DNA from: Bacillota bacterium
GTDB taxonomy: Bacteria; Bacillota; Clostridia; Lachnospirales; Lachnospiraceae
Assembly: GCA_023409535.1 (NCBI GenBank)
Contig: JAEYGZ010000027.1
Span: 372,001-436,000 of the forward strand
Direction of reading: 5' to 3'
Length of the DNA: 64,000 nucleotides
Each line of letters begins with the position of its first letter. Positions within the stretch are counted from its first letter, which is position 1. Positions 1-8,702 of this stretch are shown here, in pieces. The notes under the pieces were generated by a model. It did not search any database, had not been told where the DNA came from, and was given only the letters and a program-made list of their open reading frames with translations. Position numbers and translations under genes: made by a program.

Positions 1-1737
1 AGCGATAATCATGTCGGCGCAGGCCAGCCATTTCTCATCGTAGGTTTCTTTGTATAATGCAACCAGGGACCGCAGAGCCCATCCGGTTTCTCGGGCATTA
101 ATTTCACCTTTCTTCTGGTATCTGGGCTGACTCAGATGATATAATATGTTTTCTCCGATTGCTAAGGCGGTTTCATATGCGCTGGTGTCACCGGTCATAT
201 GGTAGTAGTCAAACAAGCCTTCCACCCATTCGTGACTAATCTCTACCTCTCCGGTGGTATGCCCGGCGGAATGGATGATCTGGGCATGATGCCTCAGCGG
301 GTCAGGACTATAATGGCACACATCCACGTCCTTCCAATGCTCAGCCGCTACCAGCAGATAATCAAGCATTCTCCGCTCGGAGGTTCTGGCATACATCAGC
401 ATTGCGGCATGGGGGAAATCGTATTCGTTATTGGTCCAAACCGGTTCTCCGTTTCCTCTGCCCTGTTGGGTATAACCGGGATCCGGAGCATCTCCCCAGT
501 GGAGTATCCCGTAAGCCTTGCCTCGCCCGTCTGCCTTTGCAACCAGAGCACTTTCCACCTCGCCCAGCTTTTTCTTAACAAAAATATTCTCAAAGACGTC
601 TGCCCGTTCATACACCTCAGGGTCAAGGGTAGGCCGGTCAGGCAGCTGCAGCTGGAGGCTTCTCACATTGATCTCCTGAAGAGTGTCTGACGGTTCATGA
701 AAATGCAGGAATATACGGTGTGTTTTCCCCATTCCCTGCAATAATGTGAGGTTATTGGCCTCCTTCGGAAGAATTCCAACGGTTACCCCGTATTTATCAG
801 CTTTCATCGCCTTTGGAAAGTTCTGCTGCGCTTGGTAGACGGTTGCGCAGATTCCGCCCTTTTCTTCTAAACACCAGTCTGCCCAGAAGGTACCGTAAAA
901 GGTCTCGGGTATATGCTCATTTGCTTCATAGATAAGCTGTCCGGCGTCAATCAGGTGATATAATTTATCCTCGCCGCAGCCCTGGGTTATCCTGCTTTTA
1001 TAATTGGAGGTAGCGATAGCGGTGGCAGCAGCGGATACCGTATTGCTTTTGGGCTGTATTTTCAGCTCAATACCCTGTAAGGTCTGGGATTTTTGCTCTT
1101 CCATATTCGTTATGGTATAATCCAGCCTGATCCAGGGCTTGCCGCTGTAAGCATGGATGCGTACGGTGTAATTGATCCAGCTTTTTTCTTTCCTGCCGCA
1201 ATGCTTCCCCTTTGCCTGTATGACAGATACGATAGGCCCTTGTTCAAGGATTTCCCATCCCTCCGGTCCGATCCGGGGCAGGAATTCTTCTCCCTTTTCA
1301 TCCGTCAGAACCGGTCCGAGAAGCTCCGTACTGCCGTATTCCATAGATCCGCCAAGTATTTTATCAAAGAGTCCGTATTCACCCGGCTTGCTTAATTGGA
1401 GCTGCAGTGGTCCGGTATTGATCTGCAGGCGGCCCGAAGCTTCCGTGACAGTCAGGCTTTTTTCAGGCAGACAGGAGGTGCTGTTATCCGGTATAAAGTA
1501 ATAATCCTTCGCTTTGTTACCCGGCAGATCGGCTAAGAACGTAATGAGGAGCCATTTCACAGAACCGTCCTGCCATCTGGCTGTAATTTTACATTGGACT
1601 GGAGTGAAACGGATACCGTCGCTGATCACTGATCCGGATATGTCATACAATTCTCCCTGCGGGAATGGAATAGCAGTCGTACAGGGTTCCCCAAGCCTAT
1701 CGTATCGTGAAAGTTTTTCAAAATGTAACCTTATCAT
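1..1737 (-). CDS. Exo-rhamnogalacturonan lyase-like protein (PcRGLX/YetA-like), 3' end outside window
   Basis: An unbroken minus-strand frame of 579 codons runs off the left edge, so the C-terminus is missing. The ATG at 1737 follows AAAGGAG with good spacing. The N-terminus (MIRLHFEKLSRYDRLGEPC, then AIPFPQGEL and a WQDGSVKWLL stretch) matches my memory of the large PcRGLX/YetA-like family of rhamnogalacturonan-active proteins; later ARETGWALRSLVALY fits an alpha/alpha toroid-like domain. No signal peptide is visible, so a cytoplasmic role on imported pectin oligomers is likely. It is divergent from the pectinesterase at 1960, with 222 bp between them, which supports a pectin role. Family placement is moderately sure; exact reaction (lyase or hydrolase) is inference. 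Confidence 0.72.
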   Translation of the reverse strand, partial: MIRLHFEKLSRYDRLGEPCTTAIPFPQGELYDISGSVISDGIRFTPVQCKITARWQDGSVKWLLITFLADLPGNKAKDYYFIPDNSTSCLPEKSLTVTEASGRLQINTGPLQLQLSKPGEYGLFDKILGGSMEYGSTELLGPVLTDEKGEEFLPRIGPEGWEILEQGPIVSVIQAKGKHCGRKEKSWINYTVRIHAYSGKPWIRLDYTITNMEEQKSQTLQGIELKIQPKSNTVSAAATAIATSNYKSRITQGCGEDKLYHLIDAGQLIYEANEHIPETFYGTFWADWCLEEKGGICATVYQAQQNFPKAMKADKYGVTVGILPKEANNLTLLQGMGKTHRIFLHFHEPSDTLQEINVRSLQLQLPDRPTLDPEVYERADVFENIFVKKKLGEVESALVAKADGRGKAYGILHWGDAPDPGYTQQGRGNGEPVWTNNEYDFPHAAMLMYARTSERRMLDYLLVAAEHWKDVDVCHYSPDPLRHHAQIIHSAGHTTGEVEISHEWVEGLFDYYHMTGDTSAYETALAIGENILYHLSQPRYQKKGEINARETGWALRSLVALYKETYDEKWLACADMIIA

Positions 1738-1959
1738 ACGCTTAGCTCCTTTTAAAATAGTTTACGGACTTTTGCCGGAAGGCAGGCTTGCAATTTCTCA
1801 TTCTGATTGCATTATATCATGGAAAGATGGTTTACATATATGAATATACGTGCTAAATTATAGAATAATATCCTTGATTTGGAATTTGCCGTTGGTACGG
1901 AATGGAAATAAGGAATTAGCGGATTATGAAAGGTAACAGGAAGAAGGGTTGAGAAGAGA

Positions 1960-2940
1960 ATGAGTCGTGAAATACATGTTTCAAAGAACGGCGGAGCGTA
2001 TGAGAGTTTGGGAGCAGCACTAAGTACGATACCGGCAGATAATACCGAAGAAGTAACCATATATCTGCAGGAAGGGATTTACCGGGAAAAGCTGGTGATC
2101 GATCAGCCGTATATCACTCTCATTGGAGACGGTGCTCATAAGACCATCCTTACCTATGGGGATTATGCGCGAATGATCATGCCGGATGGGAGCAACAGAG
2201 GTACCTTCCGGACGCAGACACTGATGGTCAATACCCATGATTTTACCGCCAGGGATCTAGCCATTGAGAACAGTGCCGGATATGGCAAAGAGGTGGGACA
2301 GGCAATCGCCCTCTATGTGGATGGGGACAGAAACAGCTTTATGGATTGCAGATTGCTGGGATGCCAGGATACCTTATTTACAGGACCGCTGCCGCCCACT
2401 GCCTATCAGGCAGGGGGATTTACCGGTCCTTTGGAGCATGCGCCAAGGATTAACGGCAGACAATATTACTGCCGCTGTTATATCTGCGGTGAGGTGGATT
2501 TTATCTTTGGCAGTGCGACTGCTTATTTTGAAGAATGTGAGATATTTTCACTAAAATACGATGAGGAACCGGCTGCGGCCAATCCGGAAGAGCAGAAGAT
2601 CTATGGGTATGTAACGGCGGCCTCCACCCCGGAAGGCCAGGAGTTCGGATATATTCTGGACCGGTGCAGATTAACAGGTAACTGTCCTCCAAACAGCGTT
2701 TATCTTGGCCGTCCCTGGAGAAGCTTTGCCAAGACAGTTTATTTAAACTGTGAGCTTGGAGAGCATATCAGGCAGGAGGGGTGGCATGATTGGGATAAGA
2801 CCGAAGCTCATGCAACAATCCGTTATGAGGAATATCGCAGCTTGGGACCGGGGGCAAAGCCGTCCCTGCGGGCAGACTTTTCGAGACAGCTGTCTGATCA
2901 GGAAGTACAGGCTTATACGAAAGAACGGATACTATGGTAA
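1960..2940 (+). CDS. Pectinesterase (pectin methylesterase, CE8)
   Basis: This 326-residue protein removes methyl esters from polygalacturonate. It has the right-handed beta-helix signature set of CE8: GQAIALYVDGDR, then CQDTLFTGP with the acid Asp at D137, GEVDFIFGSA with the nucleophile Asp at D180, and LGRPWRSFAKT with the substrate Arg. Full family length for a single catalytic domain. No signal peptide is seen, as in many clostridial pectinesterases that act on imported oligogalacturonides; that location is inference. The start is preceded by an A/G-rich stretch (aagaaggg, gaagaga). It is divergent from the rhamnogalacturonan-lyase-like gene and convergent with the transporter genes after it. 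Confidence 0.93.
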   Translation: MSREIHVSKNGGAYESLGAALSTIPADNTEEVTIYLQEGIYREKLVIDQPYITLIGDGAHKTILTYGDYARMIMPDGSNRGTFRTQTLMVNTHDFTARDLAIENSAGYGKEVGQAIALYVDGDRNSFMDCRLLGCQDTLFTGPLPPTAYQAGGFTGPLEHAPRINGRQYYCRCYICGEVDFIFGSATAYFEECEIFSLKYDEEPAAANPEEQKIYGYVTAASTPEGQEFGYILDRCRLTGNCPPNSVYLGRPWRSFAKTVYLNCELGEHIRQEGWHDWDKTEAHATIRYEEYRSLGPGAKPSLRADFSRQLSDQEVQAYTKERILW

Positions 2941-2967
2941 TAATTGTGGCGATGGCGGCTATCACAG

Positions 2968-3543
2968 TTATAAAAACAGGGCACCTGCAACGCCTGCCAG
3001 TGCAGTCAGCAGGATTGCATTTATTTTGAAGCGGATATTCAGTACCGCAGTAAGGATAAATATAATCAGTCCTCCCAGGGAGATCGTCCCCAAAGGATTT
3101 GTAAGGAGGGTTTCAAAACCCATACCCGGCAGAATCAGCACATCAGCAGCAATGGTAATGGAGGCGGCAGCGATTAACCCGACTGCCGCCGGTTTAATGC
3201 CGGATAATGCATCTTCCAGCCAGACGTTATCCTTATAATGGGTTACGAAGCGCATGATGATGACCGTCAGGATAAAGGACGGCAGGGATACGCCGACCGT
3301 AGCTGCGATGGCACCATAGATTCTCTGATGCAGGTAACCCACATAGGTGGCGGCATTTATAGCAATCGCACCCGGAACTACCATGTCAAGTGCATTCATA
3401 TCCGCCAGCTGGGTAGGGGTGACAGAGAATTTTTGTGCCTCCGTCATAATCATGGAGAGCATCGCATATCCGCCTCCGAAGCTTATGAATCCAAGCTTAA
3501 GAAACGTATAAAAAAGTTTGAAACCTTCAAGCAGCATTGCCAT
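2968..3543 (-). CDS. CHR-family (chromate/oxyanion) transporter half-protein, second gene
   Basis: A 191-residue hydrophobic protein with several membrane segments and the CHR-family start GFISFGGGYAMLSMI followed by the D-VVPGAIAINAATYVG stretch. CHR proteins export chromate or move related oxyanions; the bacterial family includes full-length fused proteins and pairs of short half-proteins that work together. This is the second of such a pair; its start overlaps the end of the first half by 17 bp, so the two are translationally coupled. RBS AAAGGAG lies just before the ATG. In an anaerobe next to many sulfur genes the natural substrate may be another oxyanion such as sulfate; this is inference. 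Confidence 0.88.
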   Translation of the reverse strand: MAMLLEGFKLFYTFLKLGFISFGGGYAMLSMIMTEAQKFSVTPTQLADMNALDMVVPGAIAINAATYVGYLHQRIYGAIAATVGVSLPSFILTVIIMRFVTHYKDNVWLEDALSGIKPAAVGLIAAASITIAADVLILPGMGFETLLTNPLGTISLGGLIIFILTAVLNIRFKINAILLTALAGVAGALFL

Positions 3544-4105
3544 GTCTCCTTTCCCGGTGTCGTTTGATGCGCTGATAGATACCTCCGGCGGCAGCGGACA
3601 GGATTACGATAACCGGTGCACTGACATTTGCGAAAACCACAAGCAGAAAGGAAGCAAGCATCAGAAGGACTGCAAAGGTATTTTTAATATTATATCTTCC
3701 TAAGGAAAAAGCGGCCGACAGAACCAGGGCCGCAGAAGCTGCCCGGATTCCGCGCATGGCTCCCATAAACCGTCCTTCCTGGGGAATCATATTGATCAGC
3801 ACTGTGGCGATAATCATAAGAACAAAAGCCGGAAATATAGCTCCCAGGCCTGCCGCAACCATACCCAAAGTACCTGCGGCCTGCCGCCCGACCAAGGCTG
3901 CAAAGTTAATTGCGATTACGCCCGGCATGGTTTGGGCAAGGGTGGCATACTCCATAAATTCATCTTTGCTGAGAAGTTTATATTTCTCTACGGCATCCCG
4001 CTCGATTGTCGGTATGATGGCAAGGCCTCCGGCAAAGGTAAAGGTGCTGGCCTTCAGAAAGGTAATAAATAAAGCATAATATTTAAAGAGTCTGTTACCG
4101 GTCAT
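3527..4105 (-). CDS. CHR-family (chromate/oxyanion) transporter half-protein, first gene
   Basis: A 192-residue membrane protein homologous to its downstream partner: LKASTFTFAGGLAIIPTIE replaces FISFGGGYAMLSMI, and AQTMPGVIAINFAALVGRQ replaces the VVPGAIAINAATYVG motif. It is the first half of a two-gene CHR transporter. It is transcribed away from the LysR gene at 4270; the 164 bp between them are very A+T rich and probably hold both promoters, a common arrangement for a LysR protein and its target. Substrate unknown from sequence. Confidence 0.88.
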   Translation of the reverse strand: MTGNRLFKYYALFITFLKASTFTFAGGLAIIPTIERDAVEKYKLLSKDEFMEYATLAQTMPGVIAINFAALVGRQAAGTLGMVAAGLGAIFPAFVLMIIATVLINMIPQEGRFMGAMRGIRAASAALVLSAAFSLGRYNIKNTFAVLLMLASFLLVVFANVSAPVIVILSAAAGGIYQRIKRHRERRHGNAA

Positions 4106-4269
4106 GGTATCCTCCTATTTCCCCATTTAATCGTAAATATCTATATTTAATATGTACAGGATGAATTAATTTCAACCAAGGTCAGTATAATACTTGAAGA
4201 ATCATAAGTAAAATATTATATTATTATATAAATCATAATCTTTTGCAAATGAATGGGAGGCAGGTAGCG

Positions 4270-5142
4270 ATGACTCTACGGCATATGAAGATATTTGTGG
4301 CAGTATGCGAAGAAAACAGCATCACGAAGGCAGCCGAGCGGCTGCATATGGCGCAGCCGGCGGTTAGTATCGCTGTGAAGGAACTGGAGAATTATTATGA
4401 GGTAAAGCTGTTTGACAGGATCTCAAAACGGCTCTATCTCACAGACATCGGCAGAAATTTTCTGGATTATGCAGCTCATATCGTATCTCTCTTTGATGAT
4501 GTGCAAAACAACATATTCCAATGGGAGCGCTCCGGCAAATTAAGAGTTGGCGCCTCCATGACCATCGGCACGCACCTGATGCCGGAATATGTCAGTGCCT
4601 TTTATCAGAAGCATCCCCAATCCCATATTGAGGTCTTTATCGGCAATTCCGACCTGATCGAGAAAAGGCTTCTGCAGAATGATCTGGATTTTGCGTTGAT
4701 AGAAGGAACGGTACATTCGGACAGTATCCTATGTGATACCTATAAGAAGGACAGGCTGGCTGTGATCTGCTGCCCCTCCAATCCGCTTTGCCAGACGGAC
4801 ACCATAACAACCCGGCAGCTGCTCTCGCAGCCGTTACTGCTGCGGGAGCCGGGGAGCGGAACCAGAGAATTATTTGACCATATCATGGCATCCTATGAGT
4901 ATACCTATACCCCATCCTGGGAAAGTATGAGTTCGGAGGCGCTGATTCATGCAGTAAGGAAAGGTCTTGGAGTATCGGTTTTATCGTATTTGCTGGTACA
5001 GGAGGAACTGAAGAAAGGAAGAATCACGGAATTGAAGGTGGAGGACCTGCGCTTTGAACGGGGCTTCCATGTAATTTATCATAAAAATAAACTCCTTACC
5101 AATCTGGCGAAGGAGTTTATACAATTATGCTGTAATTTTTGA
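4270..5142 (+). CDS. LysR-family transcriptional regulator
   Basis: An N-terminal winged helix-turn-helix (TLRHMKIFVAVCEENSITK, then AAERLHMAQPAVSIAVKELE) is followed by a periplasmic-binding-protein-like effector domain, about 290 residues in all. I chose the ATG at 4270 because GGGAGG lies 9 bases upstream; an in-frame TTG at 4243 has no good ribosome site. It is divergent from the CHR transporter pair and ends one base before the YeiH-type gene, which is convergent. It may control either; in E. coli a LysR protein (YeiE) sits beside yeiH, and in Bacillus CysL is a related sulfur regulator. Effector unknown. Confidence 0.92.
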   Translation: MTLRHMKIFVAVCEENSITKAAERLHMAQPAVSIAVKELENYYEVKLFDRISKRLYLTDIGRNFLDYAAHIVSLFDDVQNNIFQWERSGKLRVGASMTIGTHLMPEYVSAFYQKHPQSHIEVFIGNSDLIEKRLLQNDLDFALIEGTVHSDSILCDTYKKDRLAVICCPSNPLCQTDTITTRQLLSQPLLLREPGSGTRELFDHIMASYEYTYTPSWESMSSEALIHAVRKGLGVSVLSYLLVQEELKKGRITELKVEDLRFERGFHVIYHKNKLLTNLAKEFIQLCCNF

Positions 5143-6150
5143 TTAACTATTTAATAGAAGAAATTGAACCGCAAGGGAGGTCAGTGACAGTACCGCCCAG
5201 CAGATAAAACCAAGAAGAATTGGTTTCATGCCGTTCTTAACCAGCTTAACAACATTAGTGTTAAGCCCGATGGAAGCCATCGCCATGACGATGATGAATT
5301 TGCCGGCTTTGGCAAGAAGGCTGCTCATACCGGAGGGCATAGGAACAAAGGTATTGATAATCGCGGCAGCCACAAATCCAAGCACGAACCAGGGAAATAT
5401 TTTAGCAATACTGTATTTGCTGTCGGGATGATCTGAGACATGGTTACTAGCGGATTTTCTTGAAGTATAAACTGCCAGAACAAGAGTGACAGGGACAATC
5501 ATCAGTGTTCTTGTAAGCTTTACGATAACGGCGAGATTGCCTGCCGCATTGCTGAAGGTATAACCGGCAGCAACCACGGAGGAAGTGTCATTTACTGCGG
5601 TGCCGGTCCACAAGCCGAAGCTGTTATCACTCATGTGTAATACATGTCCGAGAAAAGGGAACAGGAATGCTGCGATAACATTAAATAAAAATATAGTTGA
5701 GATGGAATGTGCCACATCCTCGTCATCTGCGTGAATAACAGGAGCCGTGGCTGCGATGGCCGAACCTCCGCAGATTGCTGTTCCTACACCGATTAAGGTA
5801 CTGATTTTACCGTCGATCTTCAAAAGTCTTCCTGCTAGGAAGGCCGTAAGAAAGGCTGCCGTGAGGGTAAATACCATGAGCAGGAGCGTTTGGCTTCCCA
5901 CCTGAACTACATGGAAAAGATTCATATCAAAGCCGATCAAAATAATGGAATACTGGAGCAGTTTTTTAGAGGTATATTTGATACCGTCATGAAACATGCC
6001 GGGACGTTTCCAGAAAGCCAGAAACATACCGAAGATAATACCAAGGATAGGACCGCCGATGACGGGGAAGGCTTTACCAAGCAGCCATGCAGGTATGGCG
6101 ATGACTCCTGCCAGTAAAATGCCCGGAATTTTGTTCGTAATTGTTTTCAT
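5143..6150 (-). CDS. YeiH family (UPF0324) putative sulfate/anion exporter
   Basis: A 335-residue integral membrane protein with about ten hydrophobic segments. Typical family blocks are visible: PVIGGPILGIIFGM near the N-terminus, GVGTAICGGSAIAATAPVI, and FGLWTGTAVNDTSSVVAAGY in the middle, and ASIGLNTNVVKLVKNG near the C-terminus. The family is often labelled putative sulfate exporter, but experimental proof of substrate is thin. RBS GGGAGC precedes the ATG. It is convergent with the LysR gene (stop codons adjacent). The long A+T-rich leader upstream (6151-6521) probably holds its promoter. Confidence 0.9.
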   Translation of the reverse strand: MKTITNKIPGILLAGVIAIPAWLLGKAFPVIGGPILGIIFGMFLAFWKRPGMFHDGIKYTSKKLLQYSIILIGFDMNLFHVVQVGSQTLLLMVFTLTAAFLTAFLAGRLLKIDGKISTLIGVGTAICGGSAIAATAPVIHADDEDVAHSISTIFLFNVIAAFLFPFLGHVLHMSDNSFGLWTGTAVNDTSSVVAAGYTFSNAAGNLAVIVKLTRTLMIVPVTLVLAVYTSRKSASNHVSDHPDSKYSIAKIFPWFVLGFVAAAIINTFVPMPSGMSSLLAKAGKFIIVMAMASIGLNTNVVKLVKNGMKPILLGFICWAVLSLTSLAVQFLLLNS

Positions 6151-6241
6151 TTGAAGCTCCCTTCTGTTACCATAAGGACTATCATACTCCCATCGTTTTA
6201 ATAAGTAAAATATAATTATCTTATTATAATGATAATTATAA

Positions 6242-6418
6242 TCATATGATTACATCCGGAAGCGCACAAGCCCGCAACCTGTTTGAAGTTACCCTTTTTG
6301 GACCTGCAAAAAAGTAATCCGTTACCTTATCTGCTATGCTTTTCTTCCATTCCATGGACAATTCTAAGGCATCACAATGTTGGTATCGCTTATGATAAAT
6401 ATCATCAATGAAAATCAA
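6242..6418 (-). other. Possible gene remnant or 58-residue small ORF in the 6151-6521 gap
   Basis: The 370 bp between the YeiH-type gene and the next plus-strand gene contain a minus-strand frame of 58 codons from a TTG. Its amino-acid composition looks protein-like (HCDALELSMEWKKSIADK, then VTDYFFAGPKR), but there is no ribosome site or strong start codon. It may be the tail of a decayed gene or chance. The rest of the gap is A+T-rich sequence that may hold the YeiH promoter; nothing else is recognised in it. Confidence 0.2.
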
Positions 6419-6536
6419 TTATATGGATATACGTGACATAAATAAACGTATTAATGGATATTGGCTTACTTAGGTCGTGCTTGTTTAATCTCTTTCTGTT
6501 AAAATATATTTATCAAAGAAAATGAGGAGAATGAAA

Positions 6537-7025
6537 ATGAAGAATCATTATGTTGTAAACCCTTTTAAATGTGTTGTTGCGGTAACTTTCGCTGTCATTT
6601 TTTTTATGCTTGGTGCTGCCATGTTTTCTATAAAACAACCTGTACCGGCAGTGATTTTTATTGTTTTAGGTGTTGTTTATACGGTTGCAGCCCTCATAAA
6701 TGGTGCAGTAGTTCATGTAGATGAAAAGGGAATAAATAAATCTGTTTTTGGCATTGTAACTATGATATTCAAGTGGGAAGAAGTTAATGAAATAGGTATA
6801 TGCGGAACTAATGCCTTTAACAAGCATCATCCTAATAAAGTTGGAACATTATATATATACATTTCAAGAAATGAATTGGATGAACAAGAACGTTTTGATA
6901 TGATTTTTAAATGGCCTCCGAAAGATAAAATATATCTTGTCTATAATAAGAAACATTTAGAAGCTATACAAATGTTATCGGAAAATAAAATTGAAGCTTA
7001 TAATGTGGGCAATTTAAGATTGTAG
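6537..7025 (+). CDS. Small membrane protein with PH-like C-terminal domain, function unknown
   Basis: About 162 residues. Two adjacent membrane segments (residues about 10-30 and 38-58: CVVAVTFAVIFFMLGAAMF and PAVIFIVLGVVYTVAALI) are followed by a soluble domain beginning VVHVDEKGINKSVFG and FKWEEVNEIGI, the layout of bacterial PH-domain membrane proteins (YdbT/YqeB-like). The ATG at 6537 is favoured because GAGGAG lies 8 bases upstream; ATGs at 6522 and 6531 are in frame but badly spaced. Its own unit, followed by a hairpin. No function can be assigned. Confidence 0.7.
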   Translation: MKNHYVVNPFKCVVAVTFAVIFFMLGAAMFSIKQPVPAVIFIVLGVVYTVAALINGAVVHVDEKGINKSVFGIVTMIFKWEEVNEIGICGTNAFNKHHPNKVGTLYIYISRNELDEQERFDMIFKWPPKDKIYLVYNKKHLEAIQMLSENKIEAYNVGNLRL

Positions 7026-7033
7026 AAAATGAA

Positions 7034-7074
7034 GGCTCATATCCATTTCCTATGGCAGAGTAAGGATATGAGCC
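7034..7074. terminator. Inverted repeat after the membrane-protein gene
   Basis: GGCTCATATCC pairs perfectly with GGATATGAGCC across a 19-base loop, starting 8 bases after the stop codon. It lacks a strong T-run, so termination is probable but not certain. Confidence 0.5.
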
Positions 7075-7166
7075 AATATTCTGAGCATATTATGTGAATA
7101 GGTGTAGATATTATTGAAACAGAGGGTTGTTTCTATACACCTACTAGTGAGAATCCTGCCCAATCT

Positions 7167-7200
7167 CTGTGTATCAGCATTACTGGTAGCTGATACACAG
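7167..7200. terminator. Inverted repeat between convergent genes
   Basis: CTGTGTATCAGC pairs with GCTGATACACAG across a 10-base loop, 8 bases beyond the stop of the minus-strand sulfatase. A 12-bp perfect stem between convergent genes fits a bidirectional stop signal, though no long T-run follows. Confidence 0.5.
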
Positions 7201-7208
7201 ATTATATA

Positions 7209-8636
7209 TTACTGTTTTGTACCTGTGACCATTTCAGCTGGTATATGAAGTTGGTCCGGGCTTACTTCTGTTGGACAACTACAGTGCTCAGACAGTTTCG
7301 AGACTAAATGCTTAACAATGGACTCGTATGCCGGATCTGCACACATGTTGAAGTCTTCGTTTGGATATTTTTCACAATCGACAAAGAAGATGTCTGCCTG
7401 ATCATAAGATACATAATTGCCATCAATTCGAGTATTCATATCCAAACGATATTGTTTAGTCCGGATACATGAGCGGCGTGGCCAACCATGGTCTCCTGGC
7501 AAACGTCCTAATTGACGGGCTGGAAATGCACAGCTGTCAGACTCGCCATAACCAATCGTGGCATATACAGCTTGAGATCCGCTATTTAAAAATAGATTAT
7601 TCCCTTTAAATTGCGGTGGCACCTCAATTCCTGCTAAATTAAGGATAGTGCTTGGGATATCAATATTGGAGCATAAAGATGATATTCTATGGCTTTTTTT
7701 ATCGTCGGGATCAGCAATTATTAAAGGCACAGATTGGCTTGCCCGATGAAATATATGTTTACCGAGCCCACGACATTCGCCACGAAGAGCACCATGGTCA
7801 GCTCCTAAAATTAAGATAGTATTTTCTAATTGTTTCTGTTTCTGCAAAAAATTCAGGACTTTACCTATTTCGTCATCAATCCAGCATACCATACCATAAT
7901 AGTAGACTTTGGCCTGGATTAATTCTGCTTCCGACAGAGTATCCAAATCAATTGCCTGAGCAAATGATTGTTCAAATTCACTGAGATGAGTGATATCTGG
8001 AAGTTTTCCACTGAAAGGATAATCTTTGTAGATGACTTCGTATCCTCGTTTGATTATGATTGGCGAATGAGGTTGAGTGTAAGATATGCGTATAAAATAA
8101 GGATCTGTTTGCTGTGCCATCCATTCAAGCGCATTTGAAGTTACTTTTTCCGGATAATATTCTTTGCCTTCTGGATACAAACTTGCCGCGTTAAAAGAAA
8201 ATGCACCACGTGGAGAAATTTTTTGCAGAGTCTCACGTTCGGATAAGGATAATCCAAGTCCCATTTCACTTCCTTGTTGATTATCTATTTCGAATGGATG
8301 CAATTCCCGTGGTAAATGAGTTTTCCCGAAGTTAGCGGTACGATATCCGGATCGATGCAGAATTTCAGGGAATGTAACTACTGAAGCTGGTAAAGAAAAA
8401 TTCGGTAGGGAGGCTTCGTTATCGTAAACACCGGTATCCTCTGGATAAAGACCGGTCATAATACTTGTTCTGGATGGAACGCAGACCGGTGAATTACAGA
8501 AGCAATTTTCAAAAAGATATCCCCGTTTGGCAATAGCATCTATATTTGGAGTATGCATATCACCTGTCGGATTTCCATAACAGCCTAATGCGTCTGGGCG
8601 CAACTCATCACAAAAAAAGAAAACTATATTTTTCAT
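7209..8636 (-). CDS. Sulfatase (S1 family, Cys-type), cytoplasmic
   Basis: A 475-residue alkaline-phosphatase-superfamily sulfatase that hydrolyses a sulfate ester. The N-terminal metal-binding strand IVFFFCDELRPDALGCYG is followed by CVPSRTSIMTGLYP, where C52 is the residue converted to formylglycine; being Cys rather than Ser it needs the radical SAM maturase found at 21334. Later GADHG supplies metal ligands and GLGKHIFHRAS contains the usual Lys and His. No signal peptide, so it acts inside the cell. It is divergent from the other two sulfatases and shares its direction with the LacI gene at 8703-9731, 66 bp upstream, with a candidate operator between them. Substrate unknown. Confidence 0.93.
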   Translation of the reverse strand: MKNIVFFFCDELRPDALGCYGNPTGDMHTPNIDAIAKRGYLFENCFCNSPVCVPSRTSIMTGLYPEDTGVYDNEASLPNFSLPASVVTFPEILHRSGYRTANFGKTHLPRELHPFEIDNQQGSEMGLGLSLSERETLQKISPRGAFSFNAASLYPEGKEYYPEKVTSNALEWMAQQTDPYFIRISYTQPHSPIIIKRGYEVIYKDYPFSGKLPDITHLSEFEQSFAQAIDLDTLSEAELIQAKVYYYGMVCWIDDEIGKVLNFLQKQKQLENTILILGADHGALRGECRGLGKHIFHRASQSVPLIIADPDDKKSHRISSLCSNIDIPSTILNLAGIEVPPQFKGNNLFLNSGSQAVYATIGYGESDSCAFPARQLGRLPGDHGWPRRSCIRTKQYRLDMNTRIDGNYVSYDQADIFFVDCEKYPNEDFNMCADPAYESIVKHLVSKLSEHCSCPTEVSPDQLHIPAEMVTGTKQ

Positions 8637-8653
8637 AAAATCTCCTTTCTGTT

Positions 8654-8663
8654 TATACGATTA
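8654..8663. promoter_or_regulatory. Candidate LacI-family operator, copy 1
   Basis: The 10-mer TATACGATTA, within TTATACGATTAA (a near palindrome around a central CG), lies just before the first sulfatase gene. The same 10-mer recurs at 9830 and 9984, and a near copy at 18653. Central CG is typical for LacI/GalR operators. Confidence 0.5.
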
Positions 8664-8702
8664 ACTAATTTGGATAAAAAATATACAAGTAGGATGTATC
8701 AT

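Noticed and set aside
199..2060. Several plus-strand and minus-strand frames of 60-160 codons across the first 2 kb
   Set aside because: They are shadows of the 579-codon minus-strand frame whose translation is protein-like throughout and has a ribosome site, or of the pectinesterase gene.
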